Shown here piece by piece: positions 38,944 through 53,939 of a stretch of 64,000 nt of DNA. The stretch's first letter is position 1, and every line of letters begins with the position of its first letter. The stretch is from assembly GCF_028769735.1 (NCBI RefSeq), contig NC_088171.1, positions 97,653,412-97,717,411 of the forward strand, in the 5' to 3' direction. Below the pieces are notes generated by a model that saw nothing but the letters and a program-made list of their open reading frames with translations, had not been told where the DNA came from and did not search any database. A program made the translations under genes and the position numbers. The stretch comes from Zonotrichia leucophrys gambelii. Its lineage: Eukaryota; Chordata; Aves; Passeriformes; Passerellidae.

Positions 38944-39474
38944 TGGTACAAAGGTAGACCTACACTTTAAACCCAACAGAAAAAATGCATGGCCCTTCTG
39001 TGTTGTTTTTTTTTTACACTTTTGCTTAATCATACAGTTAAAAGAGATATTCATACTACTTACTGCATTCCTCCTTTACAGAATTTTGGAAAATGGTAAG
39101 TGAACATATATATAGAAACCTATGATAAGGAAAATGAGACTAAAGCAGTACAAAATGTACTTTTTCAACTTTAATTTGTGTTTGCATACAAGAAACACTG
39201 TGTGTATTGCTACTTATAGCACTTTCACATAAGCCTTATTTACATTGAAGCTTGTTCTAATAATTAACATAAGCCCTAAACACAGTGAAGAACAAGCTAA
39301 TGCTATTCAAGTTTGAAATATAAAAACCTACATGAATGTTGAGTTAAATGCTTTCTAATTTATAACATATTTTGCAACTTAAATCTTACTCATTTTAACT
39401 GTGGTCTATTTTAAAAACATTTGTATAATAAATGACTACTTTAAAATCTTACTGTTGTGAAAATCAAATTATAT

Positions 39475-39492
39475 TATATATATATATATATA
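39475..39492. repeat. (TA)n microsatellite
   Basis: An alternating TA run of about 18 bases. Confidence 0.8.
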
Positions 39493-41416
39493 GACACAGA
39501 TCTTTAAAATTTGCTTATTTCCATTGAAAACTCTCTGATATTAAGCAGTTGAGAAACTGGACCCTTGAAGTTCCTTTAAATTAGTCTACAATAATTGAAA
39601 ATGTACCCAATTAGATTAATCTAAAGCAGGTCATGATCCATTTCAAAAACACCTGTTTGTATAACAAAAGACAAAGAAGTATAAATCCTCAAAGTTCACT
39701 GGATAAGATATATTAGTAGTTTATGGATAAAACAGGCCTTTGCATTACAATTCAGCATGTGAAGTCCTTTGAAGTCAAAAAATTAAATCCTTGTAGTGTC
39801 AAAGTCAACCTGTTCACAAAGAAAAGGTTCTTACGTGAAAGATTTTTAATTAGATATGAAAGGACAGAGAAGGAAGACAGACAAGTCAATTCTTTTCAAA
39901 CTTGCTGGAATTAAGCAGTTGGTACCTTAGCTGTGTCCAGATTCTCTTTCAAGTGAATCTCCAAAGGCAAGAGGAAAAATGGCTGTATTGTGTATAATTC
40001 ATGCTGGTTTGGATAAAGCTGGATATATTTTGACTACTATAGATATTTAATTTTTTTTTCTTTAATTCTAGGCTATGTTCTGCACTGTCAGTTTTTCTCC
40101 TCCACACTTGCTTGATTGGACTTGGATCAGGGAAGACAAAAATCCCGCTGTCTTTGTGTGTCACCTTTTTCTCTTTCTCACTGTTGTTGACACTTTATTT
40201 TGCTTCTGTAAAGATAAGATATCATTGCAGTCATTGTGATTTTTCCATTCTAGACAGTCTGTTTACTCCCACTGGGTATTTTTAAAATTATGTCTTTAAA
40301 GGAAGGTCTTTCTTTTCACTAATGTCAGGCAGAAAAGAGAGTAAAGAACGATTCAAAACACAGAATGCTCAGGTCCTTGGTTTCTGCTGAGTGTCTCAGG
40401 AAAGGCAGAGTTTTATCTGTTAATTTTTATCTGATTTATCTTCATTGCTTATCTGGCTATTCAAATGCTCTATTCACAAGTAATTTAATTATGTTTTTAA
40501 GGATAACAATCTTTAGCCACAGCAGCATTGTGATGCTTCAGCACTTATCTACTACAGAAGAGACACCATTTACTTTCAATAGCAGAGTTTGCTTAAATAG
40601 TCATTTAAACTTGCAAACAGCAGAGCATAACAAAGAGCTTAAAATATCTTTATTACCACAGCAGCATTGCTATGAAAGCAAGGTCTGCATTTTATTTTCC
40701 TTCTCATAGTCTTCTTTCCATATTAGTTGAATGTATATTTAAAAAAAAAAACCTTTTATAGTTAAAATTATGACCTATCACCAATCACATATCCAGCAAT
40801 ACCATTTTTGAAAATCAGTTCCGTACATGTAATTCTAAATCAGAGGAAGTTGTTTGTTAGAAATCCTAAATTACACTTCATTTTTGCATTACTTGTATAT
40901 ATTAGATTACTATTATGGTATAAACATACTGAAACTGAGTGTGGAATAAATGCTATTGAACTCATGAGAGAATTGTAACTTTATGAGTATGAAGGATTTA
41001 TTTATTGACATAAAAGTACTTTTTTAGATGATTGAAAACTGAACTGCATTCAAGAAGAAAACTCTGAAAGGAAACTTATTTTATTGATTCTTGTTATAAA
41101 GCAATTTTTAACAGTGGATTTTTCCCTATTGCTTGCAGTTGTTGTAATCTTTCAGAATATAAAAGCATTTATTAATTAAAGGAATAAACAGTATTTAAAA
41201 TTTTCGATCTTTTGAGTTATCCCTCTCATGTAAAGTTCATGCACTCCTGGAGTTAAACTCTGAGAGCTACTGAAACAAAATAAGTGTTCCAATCAATTCT
41301 GTTTTTTTGGAGAAGGAGAGAAGAGTAAAGAGAGTTGTTAACCTACTGGGTATCTGGAAACCATGCCATCTTAAATATTTTTAATCCTGCTTGATTCTGA
41401 ATTCCTGAGCAAACCC

Positions 41417-41440
41417 TATATATATATATATATATATTTA

Positions 41441-41472
<32 letters not shown>

Positions 41473-41510
41473 AACAAAACAAAACCAAAAAACAAAAAAC
41501 CCAAAAATAA
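41417..41510. repeat. Compound microsatellite (TA)n then (AAAAC)n
   Basis: About 20 bases of alternating TA pass through TTTAAAA into five or more AAAAC units, then an impure A/C-rich stretch. No retroelement body is recognised at its side. Confidence 0.88.
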
Positions 41511-44235
41511 AAAAGGAAGGAATATGAAGTATCTGTTGGTAAAGATGTTCTACTTAAATATTGGTTCAGGGAAAATGTCCAGTGAAATTAAAATGGTATT
41601 GTTTTCTAGAAAGAGCTGACCCTGTTTTACAGACTCTGTTACAGAGATCCAAATGACACTATTCTCCAGCTCTTTTTTGGGAAAACACTGAGAGTCCACA
41701 CAGCTGGACCCATTCATGTTCACATCAGTGGTTACAAACACTTATAATTAAGTAGAGGAGCTGCTCAGAGGAGATTACTGAAGTGTTGCCTCTATCTGAT
41801 TTGTATGTAAGTGCAGGTATTAATGTTATATAGCAAGTAGAGTAGCACACAGGGTTTTGGTATTGTCTAGAGGCTTTCAGATCTCTACTTGAGGAAAAAG
41901 TGGATAGAAAACAGTAAATAAAAAATCAGTGTTTTCAGCCTATTATGACATCCCTGTTACAGCCTCCTAACTATTTAATTTGGAATTCTGTAGATAAAGC
42001 TAATTTCTCAGTTTCAGAGTATCAGTTTCTAGAGATCATTTTAGTTATTAAGAGCTAGATAATTAGACATCTGGAAAAAAAATCCTGAATACATTAGACA
42101 TGATTTTTTTTTTTTTGCGTATCTGTGAGGGAAAATGAAAAGAAAAGCTTTCATCTGAATGATGTTCTTTGTCACATCATTTCAGTGTGTTGTATACACA
42201 CAACCTGTTGGGATGTTATCATGAAATATGAATGCTCTATATAAATATCACCAGTTGTTTTAGAGTATTTCTGTCTGATGTAAGTTTAAAAATCATGTTT
42301 TAAACTTTTTTCAATCTCAATATTTGTTGATTGCTTCACATATCACTCAGATGTTTAGAAAGAATAGTAAATAAAGATGAATTCTCTGCCTTTCAATGGT
42401 TCCTTGCCCATCCGACTGACTGCAAATTACTTGTTTCTCATTATGAGTGAAACATATACATGATTGTTTCCTACAGCATTGGAAAATTCTCTTTACGCCT
42501 AATTCAAAAATTGATGAGACTGAACAACTGTTATGCTCCTGTTAGATATTAGATTTTTACTTTTTTTCTTCTTTTTTTTTTTTTTGTTTAAGATTGATGT
42601 TATTATATATAATGGTAAGGTTTTTTTTTACAGAACTTCAGTACCAGAGAGATGAAAATTTTTTGTCTCTTTTTCTTGACTGGACATCTGGTGGCCATTA
42701 CCAACCAAGCATTCTGATGTGTTATTCATCTGTGCTGATATTGCACAAAGGATTTTGCCACCTGTTCAATTTTTATTCACTGAATAAAATTATTGTATTT
42801 AGATGGGAAGCTTTTACTGCTTTGAGTTAAATGTGAAGGACATAGTATCAGAATGTGCAGTTCATCAGGCAGTGCTCCCAAAACATACTAAATCCCACAG
42901 TTTTGAATCTCAAGAAGTATAATTCCTCAGGAAAGGTTTGCTCACAGTTGTTTGGAGCTGCACATGTGTTTACAGACATTGAGTACTGTACTGAGCTAGT
43001 CTCTGTCTCAGAAAGTATGGCTGAAATTTTTTCCCACTGATTTTTGAGGCCTTGCATTTTTAGAATAGTAAGAATCCCACCCTCTGGCCCTACCATTGAC
43101 AATCTATGAGGTGGCACTGGTTGTTTCTCAATTGTTCTGAGATCATGATTACAAACACTGAAAATTATGGAGGAACAATCCCACTGCCAAACTTATAATA
43201 ATCAGTGTTAAAGAGCTAATCTGCCAAATGGAACAAGAAGAGGTTTTTAAAAATATTATTCAGACATTTATAATGGAAATCTAGTCTACATAGCTCAAGT
43301 AAAAATATGTCATCATGAATTTCAAGGATCCAGTGAAATTTGGTATTGTATCCAAAATAATGCTGACATTTCCCAAGTAGTTAATAGACTTGGGTGCCTT
43401 TGAAAACTTCCAGAGGGCAAGCATGCCCAACTAATTTTAGGTTTTTAAATTAATGGTTTGTCACACTGGACATAATGCTTCATTTCTGATAAATGCTAAT
43501 CAAGAAAAGCTGGAAGTGATTTAAAATGTACAAAGTCTGAAGCTTTAAACGATACAAAGTCCAAAGTAGATGAGACACTCACAAGTTTGTGCACAAACAT
43601 GAAATGTCACTGCTCTATTTGAGGCTTGTGGCTATTCTGAGGTGCTCAGCATCAGAAAGACAAATAAATGTCTTGGGACAATGTAGGTCATGTCACCCTG
43701 TGTTAAGAGGGAAAAATATTTTGCATATTTGGAATACCATAGATTGCATGTTTTCCTGGGTTGATTATATGATGCTTTTATCCCCAATCATCTGTTCTGT
43801 ACTATTGAACAAACTTCACTTGCCAGTGAGTTTTCTACAGCTGTAAATATGTTTGTATGTGTGAAATCAAGAGATAGATGAAGAAATTTCTTAAGCATAT
43901 CAAAGAAAGCAAACATTTTTGCCCCCTGCAAACTCTCAAATAACTGTAATCTCAGATGCCTAGAATTTTTGCATTAAATACTCATTTCAAATAAATATAT
44001 CATAATAAATTCTCTTTGGGTGTGCCTTTAGCTTTAGGATGAAGTGCAAGGACCATATGAATCTCAGTGAAATACATAATTTCACTGGGTTGTGGGATAT
44101 GTTCTCCCTTCAAGCTTACAGAAATTCCTTACAGTCAAACTATTTCCCGTAGGGAGATGACTGAAAGCTTTAGAGACTACGGCAGTTAGGATCTGTGTTA
44201 CCCACTTAAAAAAAAATAATTTTACTTTAAATATC

Positions 44236-44335
44236 ACTGAATCATCAAGGTTAGAAGATACCTCCAAAGTCATCTTATCCACCTGTCAACCTAACACCAT
44301 CGTAATCAACCCTAAACATATCCCCACATATTTGT
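44236..44335 (-). mobile_element. CR1 3'-end fragment (minus strand)
   Basis: ACTGAATCATCAAGGTTAGA, ATACCTCCAAAGTCATCTTA and TCCACCTGTCAACCTAACACC match the reverse complement of the CR1 3' region ('gaatcaccaaggttggaaaagacctccaagatcatc...'). About 100 bases, decayed. Confidence 0.75.
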
Positions 44336-44489
44336 AAAATAATTGTACCAAATATTTTGTACCATCTGAAAAAAGTAACCTTACTCTATTAAATCACCTA
44401 TGCAATAAAAATGACTCTTTGAGATTGAAATAGGTTCAGATATTGTAAATTTGAAAGTTGTCTTCCATCTCTGGTTATATTCTTTGCTG

Positions 44490-44620
44490 CTCCTATTCAT
44501 AGAAAGAGTTCAAAGAGGGAAAAGAGATGTTATGGATCATCTAGTCCAAACTCGTCTAACTTCAAAGCTAAATTAGGATGCTCAAGGCCATAGCCACATA
44601 ATAAGGGATTCCGCTGTTAC
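44490..44620 (-). mobile_element. Probable CR1 scrap (minus strand)
   Basis: TGGATCATCTAGTCCAAACT and the following text resemble the reversed CR1 3' segment 'gatcatctagtccaaccc'. It may be a second piece of the same or another insertion as 44236-44335. Confidence 0.5.
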
Positions 44621-46291
44621 ATTTCTTTGATGTTTCTATGTACAAAATAGAACTCAAATTTACTAAGAATTTTGCAAAACCTGTTTGATATTTTTAAAGT
44701 ATGAAGAAGGTGTGTTGGCTTCCTAAGATCTTATTTTATTTTCCTTCGAACTGATTTCAAAATCCCAAAAAATAAACTAAATATTCTTTGATCTATGAAG
44801 ATAGAATCATATTTTTATGGCAAAAAACCCACACCCCAATCTTTTTACATCAACTTTCTAAAACAAATGGTCAAGCACATAACAAAATCCATGAGAAATT
44901 CACCAAGGCAGCCAAAATTTGGTTAACTTTTGCTAACTTAGTCAAAAGTACAATAGGAATGTATCTTCTTTCTTTCAGTACAAAACCAAACATTTTAAAT
45001 ATTTTAAAACTGGGAGACAGTTATGTCAATAGAGACCTAAAATAGTGGAACACTCTTTAACTAAAAAATGAGATAGAGAAGACACTATGAGGAATATAGG
45101 TACAAAGTTTCCCTCTCTACCAACAGATGCTTTTTATTTCTCTGAACTGATTTTCACACAGCTCTTTATGTGCAGAATTACCTTTAATGTATTTTTGCCT
45201 CTCATGCAATCTCTTGATCAGCTTCTAGCACAGAACAGATTTTCAACCTTTTGTCTGGCATCCAAAAATCCTCCATTTCCATTTTGGCACACTGTCCTTC
45301 AAACACTCCTGCTAGTATATTAATAGGGTTCCTTAGATGTTTTCTTCCACTTCCTGGAACCTATGCTAAATCAGATATGTATCCATTTCTGGAGGAAAAA
45401 CAAAGTTTCTCTGATCTTTTTTAACCTTTGAAATTTTAAATGCTGAGTCAAAATCTTATTATTACTTCTTGGTGTAAGAATCAGTAGCATTTAAAGAGTT
45501 GTCTTGCAAATATTGCAGAATTTGTTTGAAAGGCTGGACCGCTCCCACTTTTCATTTTCTGCCATGGTTTTAACAGGGAGCAGGGGTACAGCTCTATTCA
45601 CTCCACAGAATGGAGAAAAATGCATGGGACAAAAATATTTTAAATTGGTAGCCAGATCTTTAAATTTAAAAGTATTTTGAAATTTAAATGTGGTTTTAGA
45701 TTTAATTGTCTCTTCTCAGCAATATCTGGAGAAATCTAACTGTTTATTCCACTTGAGAATGCAGGGATCTTACAAGATTTTCAAAGCTAGATAATTGCAT
45801 AAATAGTACCCAGTTTTGCTGTCTCTTGAGCAAAACAAACTAAACCAAAAATTTTACTTTAAATAATAACTAATTACCTTTCAAGTGAAATGAAACATGA
45901 AGTAGTAGAGGATGATATCATAGAAACACTTTTATTTGAGATGACAATACTAGCATATAACTGGTTTTGATATGTGAAATAAACATGGTATTATTAAATA
46001 AAGGTGGCAAAAGATATTTCTTTTTAAAAGTTATACATTGACTATGAGAACAATAGATTATTTTAGTTAGATTTTTTCCCCAGAAGTAGTCTTTATACCA
46101 TTGTACGTACTGTAACATAAATGTGGTAACATTTCCCCAGTAACAACTACGTTAATGGGCAACAGTGGCAATGGTGTGCTCTTAGGACACAGACTGGCCC
46201 ATGATTTTCTGATTATTTGTATTGAAGAATTTATCTTCCTTCATTTGAACAGTTACACTGAATTGTAACCTCTGTGAACAAAATACATCTA

Positions 46292-46335
46292 CCTTTGGTT
46301 TACATTTTTTAAACCTTTGGTTTACATTTTTTAAA
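46292..46335. repeat. Perfect tandem duplication of 22 bp
   Basis: The unit CCTTTGGTTTACATTTTTTAAA occurs at 46292-46313 and again at 46314-46335 without mismatch. Confidence 0.9.
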
Positions 46336-48565
46336 CCATAGGGGTTTTTTTTCAATTTATAGAAATATTAAACCTTCTAATCTTTGCTGGACTCAGAAGA
46401 GTAAGTTTTCTTAGCTCCTCTATTCCTGCAAGGATTTGGACTCCAAACAAGGAAAAAATTAGTGTGGACTTCACTTGGAAAATCTGAACATTAATAAAAA
46501 TATGCTCTGCAGATTTCACTAGCTTTAACCTGGACTTCCTCCAAGATCTTTTGAGTTCCCATGTGAGGAGTTTGAATGATAAAGGGACAGGCCACATGAA
46601 ATTGTGCATCTCATTACAAGGCAACACAGATTCAACACAGAAACAGTTTCAAAATGGCTAATTTCTACACTGATGGCAAAATACCTTACTGAGAAGTTAT
46701 TTCTATGATTTTTTATATAATTAAAAAATTAATAGTATATTTACAGGCAGGTTGTATTTATTATGCTTTCTTTGGCTACATGACTCTGCACCTTCAGTTT
46801 CTGGGCTAAGAAGGTCTTAAATATAAATTCCTGATCTTCCTCTTCAGAAATCACCATAGATCTTCCTTTAAGGGGTGTTGAGACTTGTTGGTGACAGATA
46901 AAAATAAATATAGGATAATGGCACAGGTCAGAGCAACTGTAGTTTCATCCATAGGGAGATTCCCAACATCTATATTAAGTTTTTGATCCGTAACCCTACT
47001 CCCAAGAGTCACTGCCTCCACTGACTGACTGAAGGCTTTACTTTAACTTGTCAACACAGCTCCTCACTCCAGGCCTCTCAGATCTGGTAAACACCACCTA
47101 AAAGGCTGTAAAACTTTAAAAGGGTAGTTGAACTGCTGCAGAGGTTCAGGAGCAGTCTGTAACTCATTCCTCATATGAAGGCCAAGTACCATGCTCTCAT
47201 GGAATAACTCTCATTTAATCCTACTTCCGATTCCTGAAGAACCCTCTCTCTTTCTGTGCTCATTTTCACAGGTACGGCGAGGATTTAGAACGTAGAAAAT
47301 GGACAAGGGAGTTCTGTTTTCCATGTGATTGCATCTATTTATAGTTTAATGGTTTTCTGCACCAGAAAGGCTAGATTTTATAGCAGCTGTATTTCCTTAA
47401 ATCTTTCATGACTTAAACTAGCATTTTTTGGGTTCTTGTTTTCAAAAGGTCCTTATCACTTCCAGCTTTTCATCTACTAAAGAAATCAAATTTGTTCTGC
47501 TTTCATAACAGTACATTATGAATACCACATGGTGTCTCTGGCATTTGCTATTTTGTAAATTAGTTTAGAAATACCTGTGGTGTTTCTTAGCAAAATGGTT
47601 GTCAATAAAAGAATTAGCGGTGATGACATTTAGATATTTATAGAACCCTCTACCGCTCAATAAGATTATAGTAAAAAGAAACCCCTGTGGATTAAAGGCA
47701 ATGTGCAGCTGATCTGTTATGTGCTAAAATGTCCCATTATTTCATAATATGTATTCTGTTAGTGTGTTCTGTCTTGCAAATCTATGACTAGCTGCCAAAG
47801 CATTTCATTAGCTAAATGAACCATAATAGAGAGTAGATGACGTGCATGTGTTGGTGATCATTTATGTAGTTTGAAGCGAGACGTGTTACCTTCCAAATGA
47901 CCACATTGTAACGTGACTTTTCCTTGTCAATTCTAATATTTCCAAAAATTGCTGAAAATTTTCAGTGCTTTTGGTTATAGCCTGGTTACTTCCAGCATGT
48001 GGGACATCAATTAGTGCTCCACTTCTAGTGAGGAAGTGTGGAATGAGCATGGGATTCTCTGGTAACTCTGCTTAGAGGATTGAATTTCCTACCCTGGAGG
48101 CTGCACTCAAAAGCAGGTCACTCTAAATCTGTGGGCATAATGACAAAGTTCTCTGGCCCTCAGCTGAAGCAGGGGTTAATCTGCCCTTCCAAACCATTTT
48201 AGTATAGCTTGTTTTATTCTTGCCAGATACATGAAAGTCTAGGGCTGAGTGGGATCTGGGGGCAGGAGCCCAATGAAGTAATGGGCAGATGTGCAGCAGT
48301 AATCCCAGAGAAAGAATCAATAGGAAAATCATCAATATTGAATAGCAAAGATAGACAGGGCATCTATGTAACTCCAAACACTGAGATTCAGCAATACTTT
48401 ACCACCTCACTCTGTGTCAATGTGAACATTTTCTAGTTTTCTGTTGTAGGAGGCAGCCACTTTAGTTCATTCATGAACTTTGCTCAGATTTGAAATATAC
48501 CACTGCAGTCTACCTTCTTCATTTTTAATAAATTCTCAGGTGTTGCTTTGCCTTCATGGAAAGTT

Positions 48566-48619
48566 TATATAGAACAACATTATACATTTGTATAGACAAC
48601 ATTTATATAGACAACATTA
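48566..48619. repeat. Imperfect short tandem repeat
   Basis: Three loose copies of TATAGA(A/C)AACATT(A/T) in about 55 bases. Confidence 0.6.
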
Positions 48620-51600
48620 AAGTACCACAGAGTTGTTTTCTTTCTCCTCTTGACTGATGGAAAACTCTCAGCTTTAATAAATTCTTAACGTGCAAATATT
48701 TTGGACAAAATTTTTTATTTGCTTTTGATCATATTTCTAACTAATATAACAGGAAAGTAACTCCCAAGTTGATATTTGCTAGTTATATGACTATTTATAA
48801 TATATTGAGGTATAAATGAATTTTTAAAAGTCTACATCTGAATTTTTTCTGATACTTTCTATGGATATCTGTTTTCAGTTCCTTACCACTTTGCTACAGT
48901 TTAATCAATTCAAGCAGACATTTTCAAGAAGATATTACTAAAACATGCCAAACATTTCAATGAATAGTTCAGATTAAAAAATTGACATTTCTGAGGAGTA
49001 GGTTAGGAGAAAAGTGCTCTTATACCCAAGTTCAAACAATTAGTTCACTTTTAAATTTAGATTTCCATTTTAAAAGCTTTTTCAACTCAAAATTAAATGG
49101 GGGTTTATTAGCAATAGTGTGAACTTACCCAGCTTTTAGTCACATTATGAAAACCACAAAATTTATTTGTTATCCATACAGAGATATTTTTATAACTTAT
49201 CTAAATTACAAGAAAATATAATTTTGTAAGTGTTGATAGGATTGTAGAAGACTTGCATGGTATTTCCAGGCGTTTTTATTCCTGCATTTTCCTTCTAGTC
49301 CTTCCTCTAACGTATTAACATCTAAGCTGGGGAGGAAAAGAGCGGAAAAGGCTTGGTAAGAGTCAGTCTTTGTTAAGCATTACATCTGCTGTTGGTACCT
49401 AGAGAGCATGAAGAATAACAGGATGGATGTGATAGGAAAGGTTATAAAGGAGAAATGGATAGATTTGTGAGTAAAGGGGAGAAAAAAATTGCAAGGAAAA
49501 GAGTCAGGAAGTAAGTAAGGATAAAAGGTGAAGTGTGGTATAAAACAGCACAAGGCTGGGAGCTGACCAGACCTAAAGCTGAGATGACTCGGGGCCTTGG
49601 GTGGGGTTTTAGGAGGAGGTGAGCAAATGTGCTGTGAGGGGAAATGCCAGGGACAGAGCAGGGACAAGGGGCAGTGCAGGAGGCTGTGGGCTAGGTCAAA
49701 GCATTGTTGATTGCTGCAGAAAATTTACCTTCAAAACCCAGAACTGAATGCACAACTGATTATATCTACACTTTGCTGCTCCTAGCACTGAACAACAGAA
49801 GAAAAATTGGAAGTGTGCAAAATAGGATTTCAGGCTACAGTTGGAAATGTTTTAAAAACATGAATTGAAGAACTCCATCCATATCAGTTCTGACAATTCT
49901 TAACTAAGGTCTTAATTTTGAACTCTACATTCTTTTTTACCTTTTTTAAGCTATTATTTTTAGTGTAAAATACAGATTTGTATTTTGCCCATTCAGAGAC
50001 ACAGACTGAGATTTAGGTCTCTTGCTGTTCCTATGACAACACACCCAGCTCGGTGTTTCTGTCATTTTCTAAAGTACTCATCAGGTCCTTTTTCTTCCTT
50101 TTGTGGTTTACCTGTTACACAGTAAGATCAGTTGACATGTACAGGTAGCTAACAGAGGCTGTTCACTTCTTAAACATAGAACTCACATCATCAACAAGAA
50201 ACATTAAATTATGTTGGTGTAAATTAAATGCTATGGATGTACAAAGATTTTGGTATTAAACCATTCTTATGCAGAAAGTACCTTACCCCAGTCACTTCTG
50301 ACCAGTGGGGAAGTAGGCTGTATTGACTTAATATTTATCAGGTTTACTTGATGCTTCTCTAAAAAACCCTGAATTAGTGTTACCCAGTTGTGGCCAGCTG
50401 GTATTTCAGAGTTGAAATATTGGCTGAGTGTTCCTATTTCGATTTGAGTAATTAGGAGTAACATCTGCCATGATAAAACAATCGTTAATTAAATAACATT
50501 GGGATGACATAGTCTCTTAGCAACAGAGAAATACAAAAAAATCTCATAGATCAATAAGGCTTCTGTAACTGATTTTTTTCAGGGAAGAGATAGAGATAAT
50601 TCACCTGTAATATTTTTACAGGAAAAAAAAGAGAATTTTTCTTTAAATAGCACTATACTGCAAAAAATAACATTATAGCATCCTGGCATGAAGTTTAGAA
50701 ATTTCCTTCAGTTTCTGTGTTCAGTGTCTATTTCTATAGTAGAATAAGCAGTGTAACATGCTTAATAGATGCTATTGCAATAGAAATTATAATAGAAAAT
50801 GTAAATATTGCTACTTTGTTTTTTTCAGAATACAGGGCAGCAGAAAGGAATTGGTGTCTGCTCAGAACACTACATATTTAGCCATGAGGACTTTCTTTTT
50901 GGTACAGGATCTACATGAAGCAATCACATTTCCTCCAACCTTTAAATATATTTATATCTCATATAAATGCCATTGAGTTGCAGTGTCATTTAGTGGATGT
51001 AAAAATTTTGGCACTATGAGGACTTCAATTTTAAGAGCTTCACCTTCTTCCTTTTTCAGGAACAATGCAGATTTTCCTCAAAAAGGAGTGGGACTGAAGG
51101 CCCATTTGCAGCTTAGTCTCTTAGAATTTTGCAGACAAAATTCTGCTAAAATGCTGTATAAAGAACACTTTCTGAGGGGCACTGTTTGGATAGGATTTCA
51201 AAAAGCCCTTTTCAGTGACAGATAATTTTTTGAATCTTATGAGTTGCTTCAGGTCTATGAGGCTTCTCTTTTTTCCTGCCCCGTGTCAGCAGCCTGCATC
51301 ATCCAACCTTTTCCCCATCCTCTTGCTGCTACCAAACCTTTAGTCTTTTTCCTCATTTGCATTTTTGGTCAATTCTTCTTCCAACAGAAAATATATGACA
51401 GCTCTAAAAAGTAGTCAACCCATAAAAACCTCAGGAGGTTACCTTAACCCTTTCTGTTCCTTTTCCTTTTTTTCTTTAAAGGGCATATTACAAATCTGTT
51501 TTCCTAGATAGCTCATGAAATAGCCCTGGTGTCTCATAACTAGTTTTTGTTTGATCATCCAGGTTATATTTTCATCTCTGCTACTGAATTCTTTGTTACC

Positions 51601-53939
51601 TGAGTTAGGGAGAAAATAAAGAAATGAGGAGATATTTGCCACCTCAAAATTGGCAGCATTTTAATGTGTTTTTCTCTCTGATTGACAAAAGATTAATTAC
51701 AAGTGTGCAGAGAAGTGGAAATTACCTTCTAGTTCAAGCTATCTTTTCTGATGTTGTATTAATGATGTAGCACAGTGTTCTTACCACTTGAAATATATTT
51801 TGGTAGTATCTCTTTTTCTTATTTTTAAAATCCTAAAAGAGGTATCACTTATGTCTTATCTAGGCCAAAGACTGCCTGTAATACTGTATTATTTTTTCAT
51901 TTGTAGGAATTTACTTTATCGCTTCCAAACAGCTTCTATTTCTGTTCTGGCTACGCATAAAGATGTTGTTACACTATCTCTCAAAACAAAATCGGAGTGC
52001 TGGTTGGAGAACACATCTTGATTCCAGTCATCCTTGTAATTTACATATCACACATCCCCTTGTTATCTGTTACTGTCTCATCCCAGGTTCTTATTAGGCT
52101 CTATCACTTTTGCTTTAGACATAGATTGGTAGGCTGCAAATTCTTGCTGTCAGCTGTTGAGAAATAAAAATAGAGTTTGAAACTGTTTGGTTTTGCTAAA
52201 TGAAAAAGAGCCTCAACTATATTTTGACTAACTTTTGCCGAAAGTGGTGCTGATTTCTAAGTTATTACAGGCAGAATAATGACATTTAGATACATCAGGG
52301 TAATTACCCCATGCTTTGGCATATTCAGTTTTCCACTCTTTTAATTGAATGGTATATAGAAGTATTTAATGTGTGCTTAAGAACGCATCATAAAAAAACC
52401 ATTACATGTTCTAACATCTGTTGATATCTAAAGATCTCATTTTTTACTGCCTTCAGGGCAGTTCCATTTCACTCTTTCTAATTCTAATATAGACTAGAAA
52501 TATTGCTTGACTGAGATCTTTATCTCCTTGTTTGTATTCTCTTAAATCTTCCTTAGGCAGTTGAGGTTCTTATCTTTAGACATACTGCAAACAAAGCAAT
52601 ATCAGCTACTTTGGACACAGTTGCAACTAGTTTTTTGCCCTTTATTGGGTTTATCTTATTAAGTCTACATTTTAGAGGCACCAGTCCTAGTTTCTGACAC
52701 GTGCTCATGTTGCTCCAGGCTATCCATTTCTGGAATGCACCAACTAACACATTCCCCGGGGAACACACCCTGATGGTACCAATTCCATCACTGCCTCTGT
52801 TTTAACAAAAAGTATTGCAGGGAAGAAGTAGTATATGAGCTATGCATAATGGATTGCCATCTGTAATGTTTGTGAGTCAGTCACAAGCCTTTACAGCCTC
52901 CTCCTCATGGGATTGCAAATCACAAATGATTTCAGTTGTGTCTCACTCTTCAAGACCTAGTTAGATGAGCCATTGCTGCATGACCAGGTCCTTCATTCTG
53001 GTAGAAACAGTAAACTAGGACTTTCAGAATAGGGAAATACATTTCACAGATGTGAACACATCTTCAGGTCATAAAGGATTACATTTTTAATCAATTGGAC
53101 ATTTTGGATCTTGAAAGTAGTGGTTTAAAGGAATTTCATATTGGATCATATATTTGCTATGGCCATCAGTAATTCTGGAAATGTAGGGGAAGACAATAAC
53201 ATTTGAGATCTTTCTGCATGTGTTACTCAATACAGGTGTACCCTGTCCCTCGGAGTCTGTCCTAGTATTGGAAGCATAGTTTGGAGCAAGAGAATCCACT
53301 ATCGGCACGACTGCGTATTCCCCACATATGGCTCCTGGATTGATGATAACAGATCTAAGTGGCTGAGACTGAAAAAATGGGATTCGTTATGTGAATAAAG
53401 TGGAAAAAGAACTATTCAAGAAAAAATAGGACAAAAAATGCAGCAAGACTTGGTGTCAGTTCTGGTTTGTATTTATGCCAGTATACCTTCTTTTGAGAAC
53501 TTTCAGTTTTTCCCTTCTACAGCTGTACAAATAATTATGACATTGCTAAAAGTAAAAAGAGGGATTCATATTCCAAAGTGCATTTACCATATTTTAAAGT
53601 AAATCTGTGATTTAATAGTTCCAGATGTTTTACTTTTCTGTATGCTTGGTTTCCAACTACATAGTTCCCCATGGTCTTTTATCTTCTATTCCATACCTAC
53701 TGTTTCCTTGGATTTTCTATTAAATTCATCCTCGAGCAAGATGATTCATAATGACTGAGTTTCATCACTGATGTAAAATGGTGAAATTTAGATGGTATTT
53801 AACACAGGTCTATCACTGGTAATTTATATTTTCATTAAAATGTTTGAAAAAACGTGCATTCAGTGTAATATAAAAACGATTAAAAGTTTCATACTTTCAT
53901 AAATAATGCTGTAGATATATCACCAGATGAAATAATATA

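Larger units (their letters stand above)
38944..44230. other. AT-rich intergenic region, simple repeats only
   Basis: Holds (TA)n at 39475-39492, a TA/AAAAC composite at 41417-41510 and poly-T at 42105-42116 and 42571-42585. No coding evidence. Confidence 0.55.
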
